This document shows positions 36,769 through 45,782 of a stretch of 64,000 nucleotides of DNA, in pieces. Position 1 is the stretch's first letter, and every line of letters starts with the position of its first letter. The stretch is taken from NCBI GenBank assembly GCA_013816845.1, contig JACDDU010000003.1, forward strand, positions 248,001-312,000, written 5' to 3'. A model generated the notes under the pieces. That model was given only the letters and a program-made list of their open reading frames with translations, did not search any database and was not told the DNA's origin. The position numbers were made by a program, and so were the translations under genes. Source of the DNA: Gammaproteobacteria bacterium. Lineage in GTDB: Bacteria; Pseudomonadota; Gammaproteobacteria; DSM-16500.

Positions 36769-37313
36769 CACAAACAATTATACAAACGGGCGATCCTGTA
36801 TTACGAGAACTTGCGCGTCCCGTGGATAAAGTTGAAATCCTTTCCGCGCCTATGCAATGTTTAATTCAAGCCATGAAAGAAACCATGTGGGCAGCGCCAG
36901 GTGTAGGACTTGCCGCTCCTCAGATTGGTGAATCATTACAAATTATCGTCATCGAAGATAAGAAAGAATATCACCAGGGTGCAACACAGGAGCAGTTGCA
37001 AGCTCGTGAACGCTTTCCTGTTCCTCTTCACGTTATCATCAACCCTGTTTTAACTATTGAGTCAGCTGAGTATGTACAATTTTATGAAGGATGCTTAAGT
37101 GTTAAAGATTTCGTTGGTATGGTGCCGCGAGCACGTAATGTTAAAGTGGAAGGGTTAAATGAAAAAGGTGAACCCATAACGATTCGTGCTTATGGGTGGT
37201 ACGCAAGAATTTTGCAACATGAATTCGATCATTTACAAGGCATGTTGTATGTTGATCGCATGGATACGCGCACCTTTTCTACGATGGAAAATTATTTTAT
37301 GAATTGTCCATAA
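36765..37313 (+). CDS. def: Peptide deformylase
   Basis: A 182-residue metalloprotease that removes the formyl group from nascent proteins. The three motifs are present: GVGLAAPQIG (near 46), EGCLSV (near 110) and the metal-binding HEFDHLQG (near 151). It is coupled by a 4-bp overlap to the antiporter gene and so is not in the usual def-fmt operon; it may be a second, accessory deformylase. A bidirectional terminator follows at 37419-37447. Confidence 0.94.
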   Translation: MTQTIIQTGDPVLRELARPVDKVEILSAPMQCLIQAMKETMWAAPGVGLAAPQIGESLQIIVIEDKKEYHQGATQEQLQARERFPVPLHVIINPVLTIESAEYVQFYEGCLSVKDFVGMVPRARNVKVEGLNEKGEPITIRAYGWYARILQHEFDHLQGMLYVDRMDTRTFSTMENYFMNCP

Positions 37314-37412
37314 AGGAAATGAGAGTAATCGTAGAGCGTTTGAGAAGTTAACTAAACAATACATTTGTATGAATTGAAGTTTTAAAGATTTATGCTTGAA
37401 GTAACAAGCTTA

Positions 37413-37447
37413 AAAAACGGGACTACTCAAACCTAAGTAGTCCCTTT
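37413..37447. terminator. Bidirectional terminator between def and typA
   Basis: GGGACTACT (37419-37427) pairs perfectly with AGTAGTCCC (37436-37444) around an 8-base loop. Three T follow on the plus strand, and a run of six A precedes it, which is six T on the minus strand. It can end both the def transcript and the convergent typA transcript. Confidence 0.8.
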
Positions 37448-37452
37448 AAATC

Positions 37453-39264
37453 TCAACTCCGATCAGCGCGCTTGCGTTCGTGTTCTTTTAAAAACTTTTT
37501 ACGTAAACGAATTGAGCTTGGGGTTACTTCGACAAGTTCATCGTCATCAATAAATTCGAGACCTTGTTCGAGAGAAAAGCGAATGTAGGGTGTTAAAATA
37601 ATATTTTCATCAGACCCTGAAGCACGAATGTTAGTAAGCTGCTTTGCTTTGCAAACATTGACGACTAAATCATTATCGCGTGTGTGAATACCAACGATCA
37701 TGCCTTCGTAAACCTCGGTTTGCGGCGGGATTAGCATACGACCCCGTTCTTGCAAATTAAAAAGTGAATAAGCGAGTGCAGTGCCTTGTTGGTTAGCAAT
37801 GAGCACGCCACTTTGACGGTGCTGGATTTCGCCTTTAGCAGCTACCCCATAATGGCTGAACACGTGATGCATAATGCCTGTGCCGGAAGTTAAGGTTAGA
37901 AAGTCAGTATGAAAGCCAATCAGCGCTCGTGAAGGAATAATATATTCAAGACGAGTGCGACCTTTATCGTCGGATAACATTTGTTTTAAATCGCCGCGAC
38001 GACTACCGAGTTTTTCCATGATTGTGCCTTGGAATTCGCCGGGAAGATCGATGATCAAATGTTCATACGGTTCGTGAACTTCACCATCTACAATTTTGGT
38101 GATGACTTCAGGGCGAGATACGGCTAATTCATAACCCTCACGACGCATATTCTCAATCAAGATGGATAAGTGTAATTCTCCCCGCCCTGAAACCTTAAAT
38201 TTATCAGGATCATTGGTATCTTCAACGCGCAAGGCAACGTTATGCAGTAATTCTTGATAAAGTCGTTCCCGGATTTTTCGACTGGTTACAAACTTACCCT
38301 CTTTACCAGCAAAGGGGGAAGTGTTCACTTGGAACGTCATTGAAACGGTCGGTTCATCAACGACCAGCGGTGGAAGAGCTTCCACTTGATTGGGATCGCA
38401 TAAGGTATCGGAAATTTTTAAAGCATCGACCCCCGTAATAGCAACGATATCACCGGCAGCTGCTTCGCTCACTTCACTACGATCTAATCCTAGGTATTCC
38501 AACACTTGTAAAATTCGTCCGGAGCGGGTTTGACCCTCACGATTAATAATGGTTACTGGCATATTAGTTCGCGCACGACCCCGTGTGATGCGGCCAATAC
38601 CAATCATGCCGACATAACTTGAATAATCGAGGGTACTGATTTGCATTTGAAACGGACCGTCGAGATTAACATTAGGTGGCGGCACGCGTGTTACGATCGT
38701 TTCTAGTAAAGGGTCCATATCGGTGCTAGGTTGATTGAGGTCAAGCGTTGCATAACCAAGTAACGCAGAGGCATAGACCACGGGAAAGTCTAACTGACGA
38801 TCATTAGCGCCCAAATTATCGAAGAGATCAAAGACTTGATCCATAACCCAGTGCGGTCTTGCGCCAGGGCGGTCAATTTTATTGATGACGACAATCGGGT
38901 TTAAACCTTGATCAAACGCTTTTTGTGTGACAAATCGTGTTTGCGGCATCGGGCCATCTACAGCATCAACGAGCAAAAGGACCGAATCAACCATCGAGAG
39001 GATTCGTTCAACTTCACCACCAAAATCAGCGTGGCCTGGCGTATCAACAATATTAATGCGGAAGTCACCCCAGCGAATGGCAGTGTTCTTGGCTAAAATA
39101 GTAATCCCACGCTCCCGCTCTAAGTCATTGGAATCCATAATTCTTTCAGTCGAATTATTTTTTTTAGAGAGACTTGCAGTTTGTTGAAGAAGCTTGTCTA
39201 CCAATGTTGTTTTGCCATGATCAACATGGGCAATAATTGCTATATTTCTTAATTTTTCAGCCAC
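37453..39264 (-). CDS. typA: Ribosome-associated GTPase TypA/BipA
   Basis: A 603-residue translational GTPase. G1 is [10 protein letters not shown] (near 13), the effector region [15 protein letters not shown]3 [15 protein letters not shown], and G4 [10 protein letters not shown] (near 128). The EF-G-like domain II, V and the TypA-specific C-terminal domain ([17 protein letters not shown]) are present. It acts in ribosome biogenesis at low temperature and in stress and virulence gene expression in several species. Length matches E. coli (607). Third in the direction of transcription after kdsB and the decayed POT transporter. Confidence 0.97.
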   Translation of the reverse strand: MAEKLRNIAIIAHVDHGKTTLVDKLLQQTASLSKKNNSTERIMDSNDLERERGITILAKNTAIRWGDFRINIVDTPGHADFGGEVERILSMVDSVLLLVDAVDGPMPQTRFVTQKAFDQGLNPIVVINKIDRPGARPHWVMDQVFDLFDNLGANDRQLDFPVVYASALLGYATLDLNQPSTDMDPLLETIVTRVPPPNVNLDGPFQMQISTLDYSSYVGMIGIGRITRGRARTNMPVTIINREGQTRSGRILQVLEYLGLDRSEVSEAAAGDIVAITGVDALKISDTLCDPNQVEALPPLVVDEPTVSMTFQVNTSPFAGKEGKFVTSRKIRERLYQELLHNVALRVEDTNDPDKFKVSGRGELHLSILIENMRREGYELAVSRPEVITKIVDGEVHEPYEHLIIDLPGEFQGTIMEKLGSRRGDLKQMLSDDKGRTRLEYIIPSRALIGFHTDFLTLTSGTGIMHHVFSHYGVAAKGEIQHRQSGVLIANQQGTALAYSLFNLQERGRMLIPPQTEVYEGMIVGIHTRDNDLVVNVCKAKQLTNIRASGSDENIILTPYIRFSLEQGLEFIDDDELVEVTPSSIRLRKKFLKEHERKRADRS

Positions 39265-39316
39265 AACTGTACTCGTTTTTAAGGGGTTGCTTATCTTACC
39301 TGGACCACCGATTTTT

Positions 39317-40080
39317 TCAACCTTCTTTGGTCAATGAAGTCAAAAAAGGTACAAGTAGCAAGCAGAAAAGGGCAGCGACAACGGAAATAGCACCATTGAT
39401 GAGGAAGGCATGCGTATAAATCCCTAACGGATGGGTGAGGGAAGTATTCACCGGGTTGGCAGCGAAATTGGCTAAGTATCCCCCAATAGAAAATGAAGCA
39501 GCCTGGGCTAAAAACCAAATACCCATCATCATGCCGACATATTTTTTTGGGCTGAGCACCGTAATCATCGCCAAACCAATCGGAGAAATAAGTAATTCAC
39601 CTGTCGTTTGAAATAAATAACTCGCACACAACCACCAGGGCGAAATCATTCGCTGTATAAAGTTCACCAACGATCCGGAAACATTCGGTTTGAATAAACC
39701 ATTGGCACAGATGATTAAGCTTAAGCCCAAGAAAAGATGGTTTGATGCGCGAAGAAGCAGCAGCTGTAGCCTGCAATAAATAACAAGCCTCCCAAAGTAA
39801 TGGCGCGTTCAAAGCCAATGTACTTATCTGCAATATAACCACCGAGGGTGGGTGTTAAATAAAGTAAGGCGCTGAAGGCGGCATATAACAAATTTGCATC
39901 ATGCTCTTGAAGCTGCAACTGTTTTGTCATGTATAAGATAATGAGCGCTTGCAACGTATAAAGGCCAAAACGTTCCCGCAATTCTGTAAAAAATAATAAG
40001 TAGAGCCCTCTGCGTTGGCTAAGAGGATAGGTGGTGGGATGAGCTGCGAGGAGTTGAGATAACGAGTGTTCGGAATCCAT
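39317..40080 (-). pseudogene. POT-family peptide transporter, frameshifted and internally deleted
   Basis: Two frames together cover parts of one proton-dependent oligopeptide transporter (PTR2 family, usually about 500 residues). The first frame (40080-39721) gives the N-terminus with RRGLYLLFFTELRERFGLYT and ADKYIGFERAITLGG, then runs into a stop after HQTIFSWA. One base is missing near 39729 (a short T-run); the continuing frame reads FLGLSLIICANGLFKPNVSG. There it jumps from the segment of the fourth or fifth helix straight to C-terminal family sequence, TTGELLISPIGLAMITVLSP, so some 250 residues have been lost in frame. About 250 codons remain. It lies 13 bp after kdsB. Confidence 0.85.
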
Positions 40081-40093
40081 CGATACGTTTCTC

Positions 40094-40822
40094 TTAAACT
40101 ACATAATTAAATTGCTGTGCGAGCGCATACTCCTCAGGGGTATTAATTTCAAGAGTCTTATCGGCTACCACACAAACCCGAATATTGTAACCATGTTCCA
40201 GCACGCGCAACTGTTCTAAGCTTTCTGCTTTTTCAAGTTCAGTGGGGGACAGATGGGGATAAAGCATTAAGAAATCGCGTCTGAAAGCATACACACCCAT
40301 ATGATTATAAACGGGAGGATTATCTGTTTTTAATTGTTGATAGGGAATGGGCGAGCGTGAAAAATAAAGTGCATTGTTTTTTAAATTCGTGATGACTTTC
40401 ACCGCGCCCGGATGATGATAGCGCTCTTGCATTAACGGATAAGCAAGCGTTGACATCGTGGTTTTTTCATCTTCAAAAAAAGGTGCAACGAGCGTATCTA
40501 ACATGTAAGGCTGGATAAAGGGCTCATCACCTTGCAAATTAATGATGACATCCATTTCTGGATAAGAGGCAGCCACTTGCGCGACTCGTTCAGAGCCTGT
40601 CGGAATGGCAGAATCGGTCATATGAACTTTTCCACCGATATTACGAATCACGTCCGCAATTTCTTCACTATCGGTTGCGACAATGACATCGGTTAAACAA
40701 GATGCACGCAATGCGTTTTCATACGTCCACTGCACCATCGGTTTGCCTTGAATAGGGAGTAATGCTTTCCGCGGCAATCGGGTCGAGTGAAGTCTGCTGG
40801 GAATAACACAAAGGATATTCAT
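40094..40822 (-). CDS. kdsB: 3-deoxy-manno-octulosonate cytidylyltransferase
   Basis: A 242-residue enzyme activating Kdo as CMP-Kdo for lipid A-core synthesis. Signatures: VIPSRLHSTRLPRKALLPI (near 6), IVATDSEEIADV (near 47), INLQGDEPFIQP (near 93) and YNHMGVYAFRRDFL (near 172), ending with LEINTPEEYALAQQF. It starts a minus-strand unit running through the POT pseudogene to typA. Confidence 0.96.
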   Translation of the reverse strand: MNILCVIPSRLHSTRLPRKALLPIQGKPMVQWTYENALRASCLTDVIVATDSEEIADVIRNIGGKVHMTDSAIPTGSERVAQVAASYPEMDVIINLQGDEPFIQPYMLDTLVAPFFEDEKTTMSTLAYPLMQERYHHPGAVKVITNLKNNALYFSRSPIPYQQLKTDNPPVYNHMGVYAFRRDFLMLYPHLSPTELEKAESLEQLRVLEHGYNIRVCVVADKTLEINTPEEYALAQQFNYVV

Positions 40823-41129
40823 CGCTACGCCTTACTTTGGGAAGGTCCAGATCATACTGAATAAATGCTTGGGTAGCAATGAAGGGGTTAAAGCGCTGGG
40901 ATAAGGTTGCAAATATTCTTAAGTTACACTGCTGGGCTGCACTATTAAGGCTTGCAGCTTCCTTTTTATAGTGCTAACCCCAGAGCACGAAGCTTATCAG
41001 GGTGCATTTGTAAGTGTAACGATACCAAGCTAAGCCTATGGGCAAGGAAATTGCTTCATTTCGCTAATTTCACCCTCAAGGTGAGTTAGGTATATACTAC
41101 TTCAGTTTAATAAAAAGGAAGTTTTATTA
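40823..41129. other. 307-bp divergent intergenic region
   Basis: It separates kdsB (minus) from the small exported protein gene at 41130 (plus) and must hold both promoters. I see no reading frame, tRNA or strong hairpin in its left two thirds. The right end holds a promoter-like pair with a palindrome (see 41069-41098). Confidence 0.5.
41069..41098 (+). promoter_or_regulatory. Promoter with overlapping palindrome
   Basis: TTCACC (41069-41074) and TATACT (41093-41098) are spaced by 18 bp, 31 bp before the start codon at 41130. A palindrome TCACC-CTCAA-GGTGA (41070-41084) overlaps the -35 box and spacer, a typical position for a repressor site. No regulator is identified. Confidence 0.45.
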
Positions 41130-41513
41130 ATGCTAAATTCGAAATGGATGTTTCTATTTGTTATTGCGCCAACACTTACATATGCAAATATTGATATTCA
41201 AAAATTGCCGACATCACCCTTATTAGCAGGCACCAAAGTTGTTGCAGGCGATATGAGTCAAAATGAATTTTTCATTGTAGCCCAAAATGAAAAATTGCCG
41301 CCTAACATGGCGCAAAGCAAAAAGCCGCTTGCTCAATCTTCACCACACATTTTACCTATAACCAAAAATTCGCAAGCATCCATCATGACTTTTAAACTTG
41401 CACGCTATCGATCGCCACAAAAAAATTCTCCAATCCTTGCCAAAAATACAAAATCTTTCACCTCCTTGTTAAAGCAAAACAAAAATGTGGCACTTGCTTT
41501 TAAGACACCTTAA
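41130..41513 (+). CDS. Small exported protein of unknown function, 127 aa
   Basis: Unrecognised. The start has a strong AAGGAAG ribosome site. The first 19 residues are a signal peptide (KWMFLFVIAPTLTYA, cleavage likely before NIDIQ). The mature part is about 108 residues, basic (Lys/Arg-rich), polar and Pro/Ser-rich, with no Cys and little hydrophobic core, suggesting a disordered periplasmic or secreted protein. It lies 15 bp before the KimA-like transporter gene and is probably co-transcribed with it. Confidence 0.75.
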   Translation: MLNSKWMFLFVIAPTLTYANIDIQKLPTSPLLAGTKVVAGDMSQNEFFIVAQNEKLPPNMAQSKKPLAQSSPHILPITKNSQASIMTFKLARYRSPQKNSPILAKNTKSFTSLLKQNKNVALAFKTP

Positions 41514-41528
41514 TCAATAGAGGTCTTC

Positions 41529-43466
41529 ATGTTTTCTAGTTTTCGACGTTTTTTATTGGGAGATCCCCTTAATCCCTTAAATCCTAATGCAAGAAAGAAT
41601 ATTTCCTTAATCGCCCTGTTTGCTTGGATTGGGTTAGGAGCTGATGCTCTATCTTCATCATGTTACGGCCCTGAGGAATCCTTCTTGGCTTTGGGGGTGC
41701 ATGCACCGCTTGCGTTATATGTCATGGGCATCATGGTGGTGACCATTTTTATTATTTCTTTTGGCTACAACCAAGTGATTGAACTTTTCCCCAGTGGTGG
41801 GGGTGGATATAAAGTTGCAAGTCGCTTACTGCATCCTTACGTGGGTTTAGTTTCAGGCGCAGCTCTTTTGGTTGATTATGTTTTGACAATTGCAGTTTCA
41901 ATCGCGAGTGGCACGGATGCAATTTTTAGCTTTCTTCCTGTCACTATGGTTCCTTATAAATTATATGTGGAAGCAGGTGCTATTTTTCTCTTGTTGGTGA
42001 TGAATTTAAGAGGTCTTAAGGAAGTTATTCGGATTCTGCTGCCCATATTTATCGGGTTTGTTGTGGTCCATTTTATCTTAATTGTTTATGGTATCGCAGC
42101 CCATTCCAAAGGACTTCCTACGGTGGTTCCTGCAACGATTCAAGAAACCTCTCAATTTGCCCAAGCTGTAGGTTGGATTTCGGTGCTTGGGCTCATTCTT
42201 CACTCTTACAGTTTAGGCGCAGGTACTTATACGGGTCTTGAAGCAGTTTCCAATAATGTCCAACGTTTGGCTGAGCCCCGTGTGAAAACCGGTAAACGCA
42301 CTATGCTCTACATGGCCATTTCATTAAGTTTTACAGCAGGTGGTTTAATTCTCTTATATTTATTGTGGGATGCACATCCCGTACCAGGCATGACTTTAAA
42401 TGCGGTCGTGTTTCATTCTATTTTGGGGGATAGTTCTTTTGGACATGCTGCTTTAATCATTACTTTAGCACTAGAAGCGGGACTACTTTTTCTAGCCGCA
42501 AATTCCGGTTTTGCTGCGGGGCCGAGTGTCCTTGCTAATTTAGCCGTGGATGGATGGGTACCCAATCGTTTTAGGCATTTATCCAATCGCTTAGTTATAC
42601 AAAATGGATTAATTCTTTACGGGTTTGCTGCCGCGGGCGTTTTATATATTACTTCTGGTAAGGTTTCCGTTTTAGTGGTTCTCTATAGTATTAATGTTTT
42701 TATCACCTTCTCTTTAGCGTTGTTGGGTATCTCCGTTTATTGGATTAAGCATCGTGTAACGCCTGCATGGAAATGGCATTTTTTATTTTCAATCTTTGCT
42801 TGTTTAGTAACGACAAGTATCTTATGCGTCACCCTTTTTTATAAATTTGCAGCAGGCGGATGGTTAACGATCCTTCTAACTTCTTCCCTTGTGGTGATCT
42901 GTATCGGTGTTAAAAGTCATTATCAATATGTAGCCAATAAGTTAGAAGCTCATAGCAAAATTTTAATCCAGCCTCTAGTCGAAAAACATAGTCCGCCGTT
43001 TGCAATCGATCCAACGCAACCAACCGCTATCATTTTTGTCAATCATATAGGGGTTGGTATACACACCTTGCTCTCCATCTTTCGATTGTTTCCCAATCAA
43101 TTTAAAAATTTTATATTTTTAAGTGCAGGCGCGGTTGATGTAGAAAGCTTTAGTGCAGATAGTGAAATTGAAACCATGCAAACACACGTCAACCAATTGC
43201 TGGACTACTTTGTGCGTTTCTGTCAGCAGAATGGTTATCCTGCAGAAGGGTATGCGTTATTTGGGACTGATGCAGTAGAAGAGTTAAAGAAGCTCATTGA
43301 TACAGTTGATTTGAAGTATCCCAATGCTATTTACTTCACAAGCCAGCTCGTTTTTCGAAAGGAAAATATGGTTACCCGACTCTTGCATAACCAAACCCCA
43401 TTAATTTTACAGCATTATTTACATTTCAGAGGGCGAGAATTAATGATTTTACCAATGCGAATATAG
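41529..43466 (+). CDS. APC-superfamily transporter, KimA/YdaO-like
   Basis: A 645-residue membrane protein. The N-terminus RRFLLGDPLNPLN followed by GADALSSSCYGPEESFLALG matches the KimA (YdaO) group of the APC superfamily, known as high-affinity K+/H+ symporters; amino acid transport is the alternative. About 12 membrane segments occupy residues 30-480, with a Gly-rich PSGGGGYKVASRLLHPYVG loop. The C-terminal 160 residues are a soluble cytoplasmic domain (from about 490: AIIFVNHIGVGIHTLLSIF), as in KimA. A strong bidirectional terminator follows. The ion or substrate is inferred. Confidence 0.82.
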   Translation: MFSSFRRFLLGDPLNPLNPNARKNISLIALFAWIGLGADALSSSCYGPEESFLALGVHAPLALYVMGIMVVTIFIISFGYNQVIELFPSGGGGYKVASRLLHPYVGLVSGAALLVDYVLTIAVSIASGTDAIFSFLPVTMVPYKLYVEAGAIFLLLVMNLRGLKEVIRILLPIFIGFVVVHFILIVYGIAAHSKGLPTVVPATIQETSQFAQAVGWISVLGLILHSYSLGAGTYTGLEAVSNNVQRLAEPRVKTGKRTMLYMAISLSFTAGGLILLYLLWDAHPVPGMTLNAVVFHSILGDSSFGHAALIITLALEAGLLFLAANSGFAAGPSVLANLAVDGWVPNRFRHLSNRLVIQNGLILYGFAAAGVLYITSGKVSVLVVLYSINVFITFSLALLGISVYWIKHRVTPAWKWHFLFSIFACLVTTSILCVTLFYKFAAGGWLTILLTSSLVVICIGVKSHYQYVANKLEAHSKILIQPLVEKHSPPFAIDPTQPTAIIFVNHIGVGIHTLLSIFRLFPNQFKNFIFLSAGAVDVESFSADSEIETMQTHVNQLLDYFVRFCQQNGYPAEGYALFGTDAVEELKKLIDTVDLKYPNAIYFTSQLVFRKENMVTRLLHNQTPLILQHYLHFRGRELMILPMRI

Positions 43467-43483
43467 TGCGGAAATACAAATAA

Positions 43484-43507
43484 AAAAGGGGCTATCAAGC
43501 CCCTTTT
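43484..43507. terminator. Bidirectional terminator
   Basis: AAAAGGGGCT (43484-43493), loop ATCA, AGCCCCTTTT (43498-43507). Perfect 10-bp symmetry with T-runs on both strands; ends the KimA-like gene (plus) and the histone H1-like gene (minus). Confidence 0.88.
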
Positions 43508-43522
43508 ATTTAATGGGCTAAT

Positions 43523-43765
43523 TTACATCATTGCTTTTTTTGCAGAACGTTTCTTACGAGCGCCGCCTCGTTTTTTAGCAGGCGATTTTTTAACGGAGGA
43601 TTTCTTAGATCTTTTTGCAGTGGATCGTTTCTTAGCTTTTCTTACACCAGTTTTTTTAGCTTTGGTGCCTTTAGCAGATCGTGTTGCAGTTTTAGCTCTG
43701 CCGCGGGTGGATTTTTTACGTGCTGCTGTTGAAGATTTTTTCTTCGCGCTTCTTGCTTTTGCCAT
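43523..43765 (-). CDS. Histone H1-like basic DNA-binding protein
   Basis: An 80-residue protein made almost only of Lys, Arg, Ala and Ser, with repeats of the kind AKKKSSTAARKKS, RSAKGTKAKK and RSKKSSVKK. It resembles the C-terminal tail of eukaryotic histone H1 and bacterial proteins such as Hq1 of Coxiella and HC1/HC2 of chlamydiae, which condense DNA. Start: ATG 43765 (MAKARSAKKK), with AAGGAAAA upstream; the frame extends to 43792 without a ribosome site. DNA binding is inferred from composition. A developmental or condensation role would fit an intracellular bacterium. Confidence 0.85.
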   Translation of the reverse strand: MAKARSAKKKSSTAARKKSTRGRAKTATRSAKGTKAKKTGVRKAKKRSTAKRSKKSSVKKSPAKKRGGARKKRSAKKAMM

Positions 43766-44065
43766 GACAGTTTTCCTTTCTATTGTTAACAATGAATAAA
43801 TTTAACATTAGCACTCGTAAAAGTATAGAACTATTAGGGAAATTACTAAGTAGAGACAGTAGGTTATCTAAAAATTACAGACGCATTACTCGTATGAAGT
43901 GTGTAAAGTTTTAGGAGAAGTACTAATATCGGCGCTAAAACTATAAATTCATTCTTTATGATATTTTTCATGATGATGATAAAAGCGGTCGCAATTTAAT
44001 TTTTTTTCTCGATCGATGTTGGTAGACTGTGCGGAACTTTGATAAGCAATTTTTCGGGAAAAACG

Positions 44066-45259
44066 ATGATCATACAACCAAAAATACGAGGTTTTATTTG
44101 TGCCACCGCGCATCCAGAAGGATGCCTTCGAGCTGTTCGAAACCAAATGAATTATGTACTAGAGCAAGGTGAGTTACGTGGACCAAGAAATGTTTTAGTA
44201 ATCGGTGCGTCGACCGGTTATGGATTAGCAAGTCGCATTGTTGCAACATTTGCATCCCATGCAAAAACAATTGGTGTGTTTTTTGAACGTGCAGCTGATG
44301 AAAAAAGAACGGCTTCTCCAGGTTGGTATAACTCAGCTGCGTTTGAAAGCGTAGCACATGATGCTGGCTTCTATGCAAAGAGTATTAACGGCGATGCTTT
44401 TTCACGTGATGTTAAAGAGCAAACAGCTGATCTCATTGCTAAAGATCTTCAACAAGTTGATTTGATTATTTATTCAGTTGCGTCACCAAGACGAACGCAC
44501 CCGGATAGTGGTATTACTTTTTCTTCAACGTTGAAACCCATCGGACAAGTTTTCCAAGGAAAAACAGTGGATGCATTTCGAGGTGAAATTAAAGACGTTA
44601 AGATTGAGCCTGCCAATGAAAAAGAGATCGAGGACACGATTGCGGTGATGGGGGGTGAAGATTGGGCAATGTGGATTGATTATCTGCTTGAACGTAATTT
44701 ATTGGCCCACGGTGCGCAAACGATTGCTTACTCTTACATCGGGCCCGAATTAACCCATGCTATTTATAAGGATGGAACGATAGGTCAGGCCAAAAAGGAT
44801 TTGAAAAATACAGCTGATCAATTAAATCAACGTTTACAATCCATTGGAGGTTCGGCTTCCGTTTCAGTCAATAAAGCTGTAGTGACGCAAGCAAGTGCGG
44901 CAATTCCTGTTGTACCTCTTTATATTTCGATTTTATTTAAATTGATGAAAGAAGCTGGCACCCATGAAGGTTGTGTAGAACAAATCTATCGTCTCTTTAA
45001 AGATTATTTGTATGCAACGTATCCATTACAACGCGATCGCGATGGTTATATCCGCATTGATGATTTAGAAATGGATCCGAAGCTTCAACAACAAGTTGCT
45101 GGGCTGTGGACGCAAATCAATAGTGATAATGTCAATACACTTACAGACATTGAAGGTTATCGCTCAGATTTTTATGAGTTATTTGGATTTAATTTCTCTG
45201 ACGTTAACTATGAACAAGATGTTAACCCTGATGTAAAAATCACATCGATCACTTCATAA
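44066..45259 (+). CDS. fabV: Enoyl-[acyl-carrier-protein] reductase FabV
   Basis: A 397-residue NADH-dependent trans-2-enoyl reductase, last step of the fatty acid elongation cycle. Start ATG 44066 gives the family N-terminus IIQPKIRGFICATAHPEGC; GGGA lies upstream. Other signatures: VIGASTGYGLASRI (near 50), ASPRRTHPDSGITFSSTLKP (near 140) and YSYIGPELTHAIYKDGTIGQ (near 226), with the Tyr-x8-Lys catalytic pair. FabV isozymes are naturally insensitive to triclosan. No fabI is seen in the window. A strong terminator follows. Confidence 0.95.
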   Translation: MIIQPKIRGFICATAHPEGCLRAVRNQMNYVLEQGELRGPRNVLVIGASTGYGLASRIVATFASHAKTIGVFFERAADEKRTASPGWYNSAAFESVAHDAGFYAKSINGDAFSRDVKEQTADLIAKDLQQVDLIIYSVASPRRTHPDSGITFSSTLKPIGQVFQGKTVDAFRGEIKDVKIEPANEKEIEDTIAVMGGEDWAMWIDYLLERNLLAHGAQTIAYSYIGPELTHAIYKDGTIGQAKKDLKNTADQLNQRLQSIGGSASVSVNKAVVTQASAAIPVVPLYISILFKLMKEAGTHEGCVEQIYRLFKDYLYATYPLQRDRDGYIRIDDLEMDPKLQQQVAGLWTQINSDNVNTLTDIEGYRSDFYELFGFNFSDVNYEQDVNPDVKITSITS

Positions 45260-45263
45260 ATTA

Positions 45264-45304
45264 GTGCCTTGATTAAGCTAACTTGATCAAGGCACCTTTT
45301 TTTT
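45264..45304 (+). terminator. Rho-independent terminator of fabV
   Basis: GTGCCTTGAT (45264-45273) pairs with ATCAAGGCAC (45286-45295); C and eight T follow. The T-run reaches into the stop-codon end of the convergent rlpA gene. Confidence 0.88.
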
Positions 45305-45782
45305 ATCCCAATGCTTTCACAGTGACCGGGGCAACACCTTGACCGACCATACCTAGTTGCTTAGCTGCACCGTAAGAGAGATCAATTAAACGATTAGAGA
45401 TGAAGGGTCCGCGATCGTTGACTGTCACAACAATTTTTTTACCATTTTTAAGATTAGTCACTTGCACTTTAGTTGGCAGCGGCAATGTTTTATGTGCAGC
45501 AGTCAACTTATACATATTAAAGCGTTCACCGCTCGAAGTTTTTTTACGATGGAAGTCACGGCCATACCAGGAAGCAAATCCTTTTTCCTCATACTGATGG
45601 CTTGAACGCATAACATGGTAACGCTTACCAAAAACTTGATAAGTGGATTTAGAGTCGACAGCTTTTTTTATCTTTTCGTTTTTAGCAACAACTTCAGTTT
45701 TTTGGATAGAAATGGGCTGAGTGTGATGGGTACAACTTGTTGTAAGAAGTAGAACTAAAACTGGAAATGCTAATCTGATCAT
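45303..45782 (-). CDS. rlpA: RlpA-family septal ring lipoprotein
   Basis: A 159-residue protein with a lipobox LLTTSC at residue 17, so probably an outer-membrane lipoprotein. The double-psi beta-barrel follows: GFASWYGRDFHRKKTSSGER (near 70) and VTVNDRGPFISNRLIDLSYG (near 120), holding the conserved Asp/His of RlpA. There is no SPOR domain, so it is the short form. In Pseudomonas, RlpA is a lytic transglycosylase for denuded glycan strands at the septum. It overlaps the mltB stop by 4 bp, a functional pairing for glycan cleavage. Confidence 0.92.
   Translation of the reverse strand: MIRLAFPVLVLLLTTSCTHHTQPISIQKTEVVAKNEKIKKAVDSKSTYQVFGKRYHVMRSSHQYEEKGFASWYGRDFHRKKTSSGERFNMYKLTAAHKTLPLPTKVQVTNLKNGKKIVVTVNDRGPFISNRLIDLSYGAAKQLGMVGQGVAPVTVKALG

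Noticed and set aside
39597-39842. Open frame inside the decayed POT transporter region
   Set aside because: It overlaps both real frames in a third frame and has no family resemblance; it is a shadow.
44039-44065. Upstream start for fabV
   Set aside because: The ATG at 44066 gives the conserved FabV N-terminus and has GGGA upstream.
43949-44146. Minus-strand frame before fabV
   Set aside because: It overlaps the start of fabV and has no plausible start or similarity.
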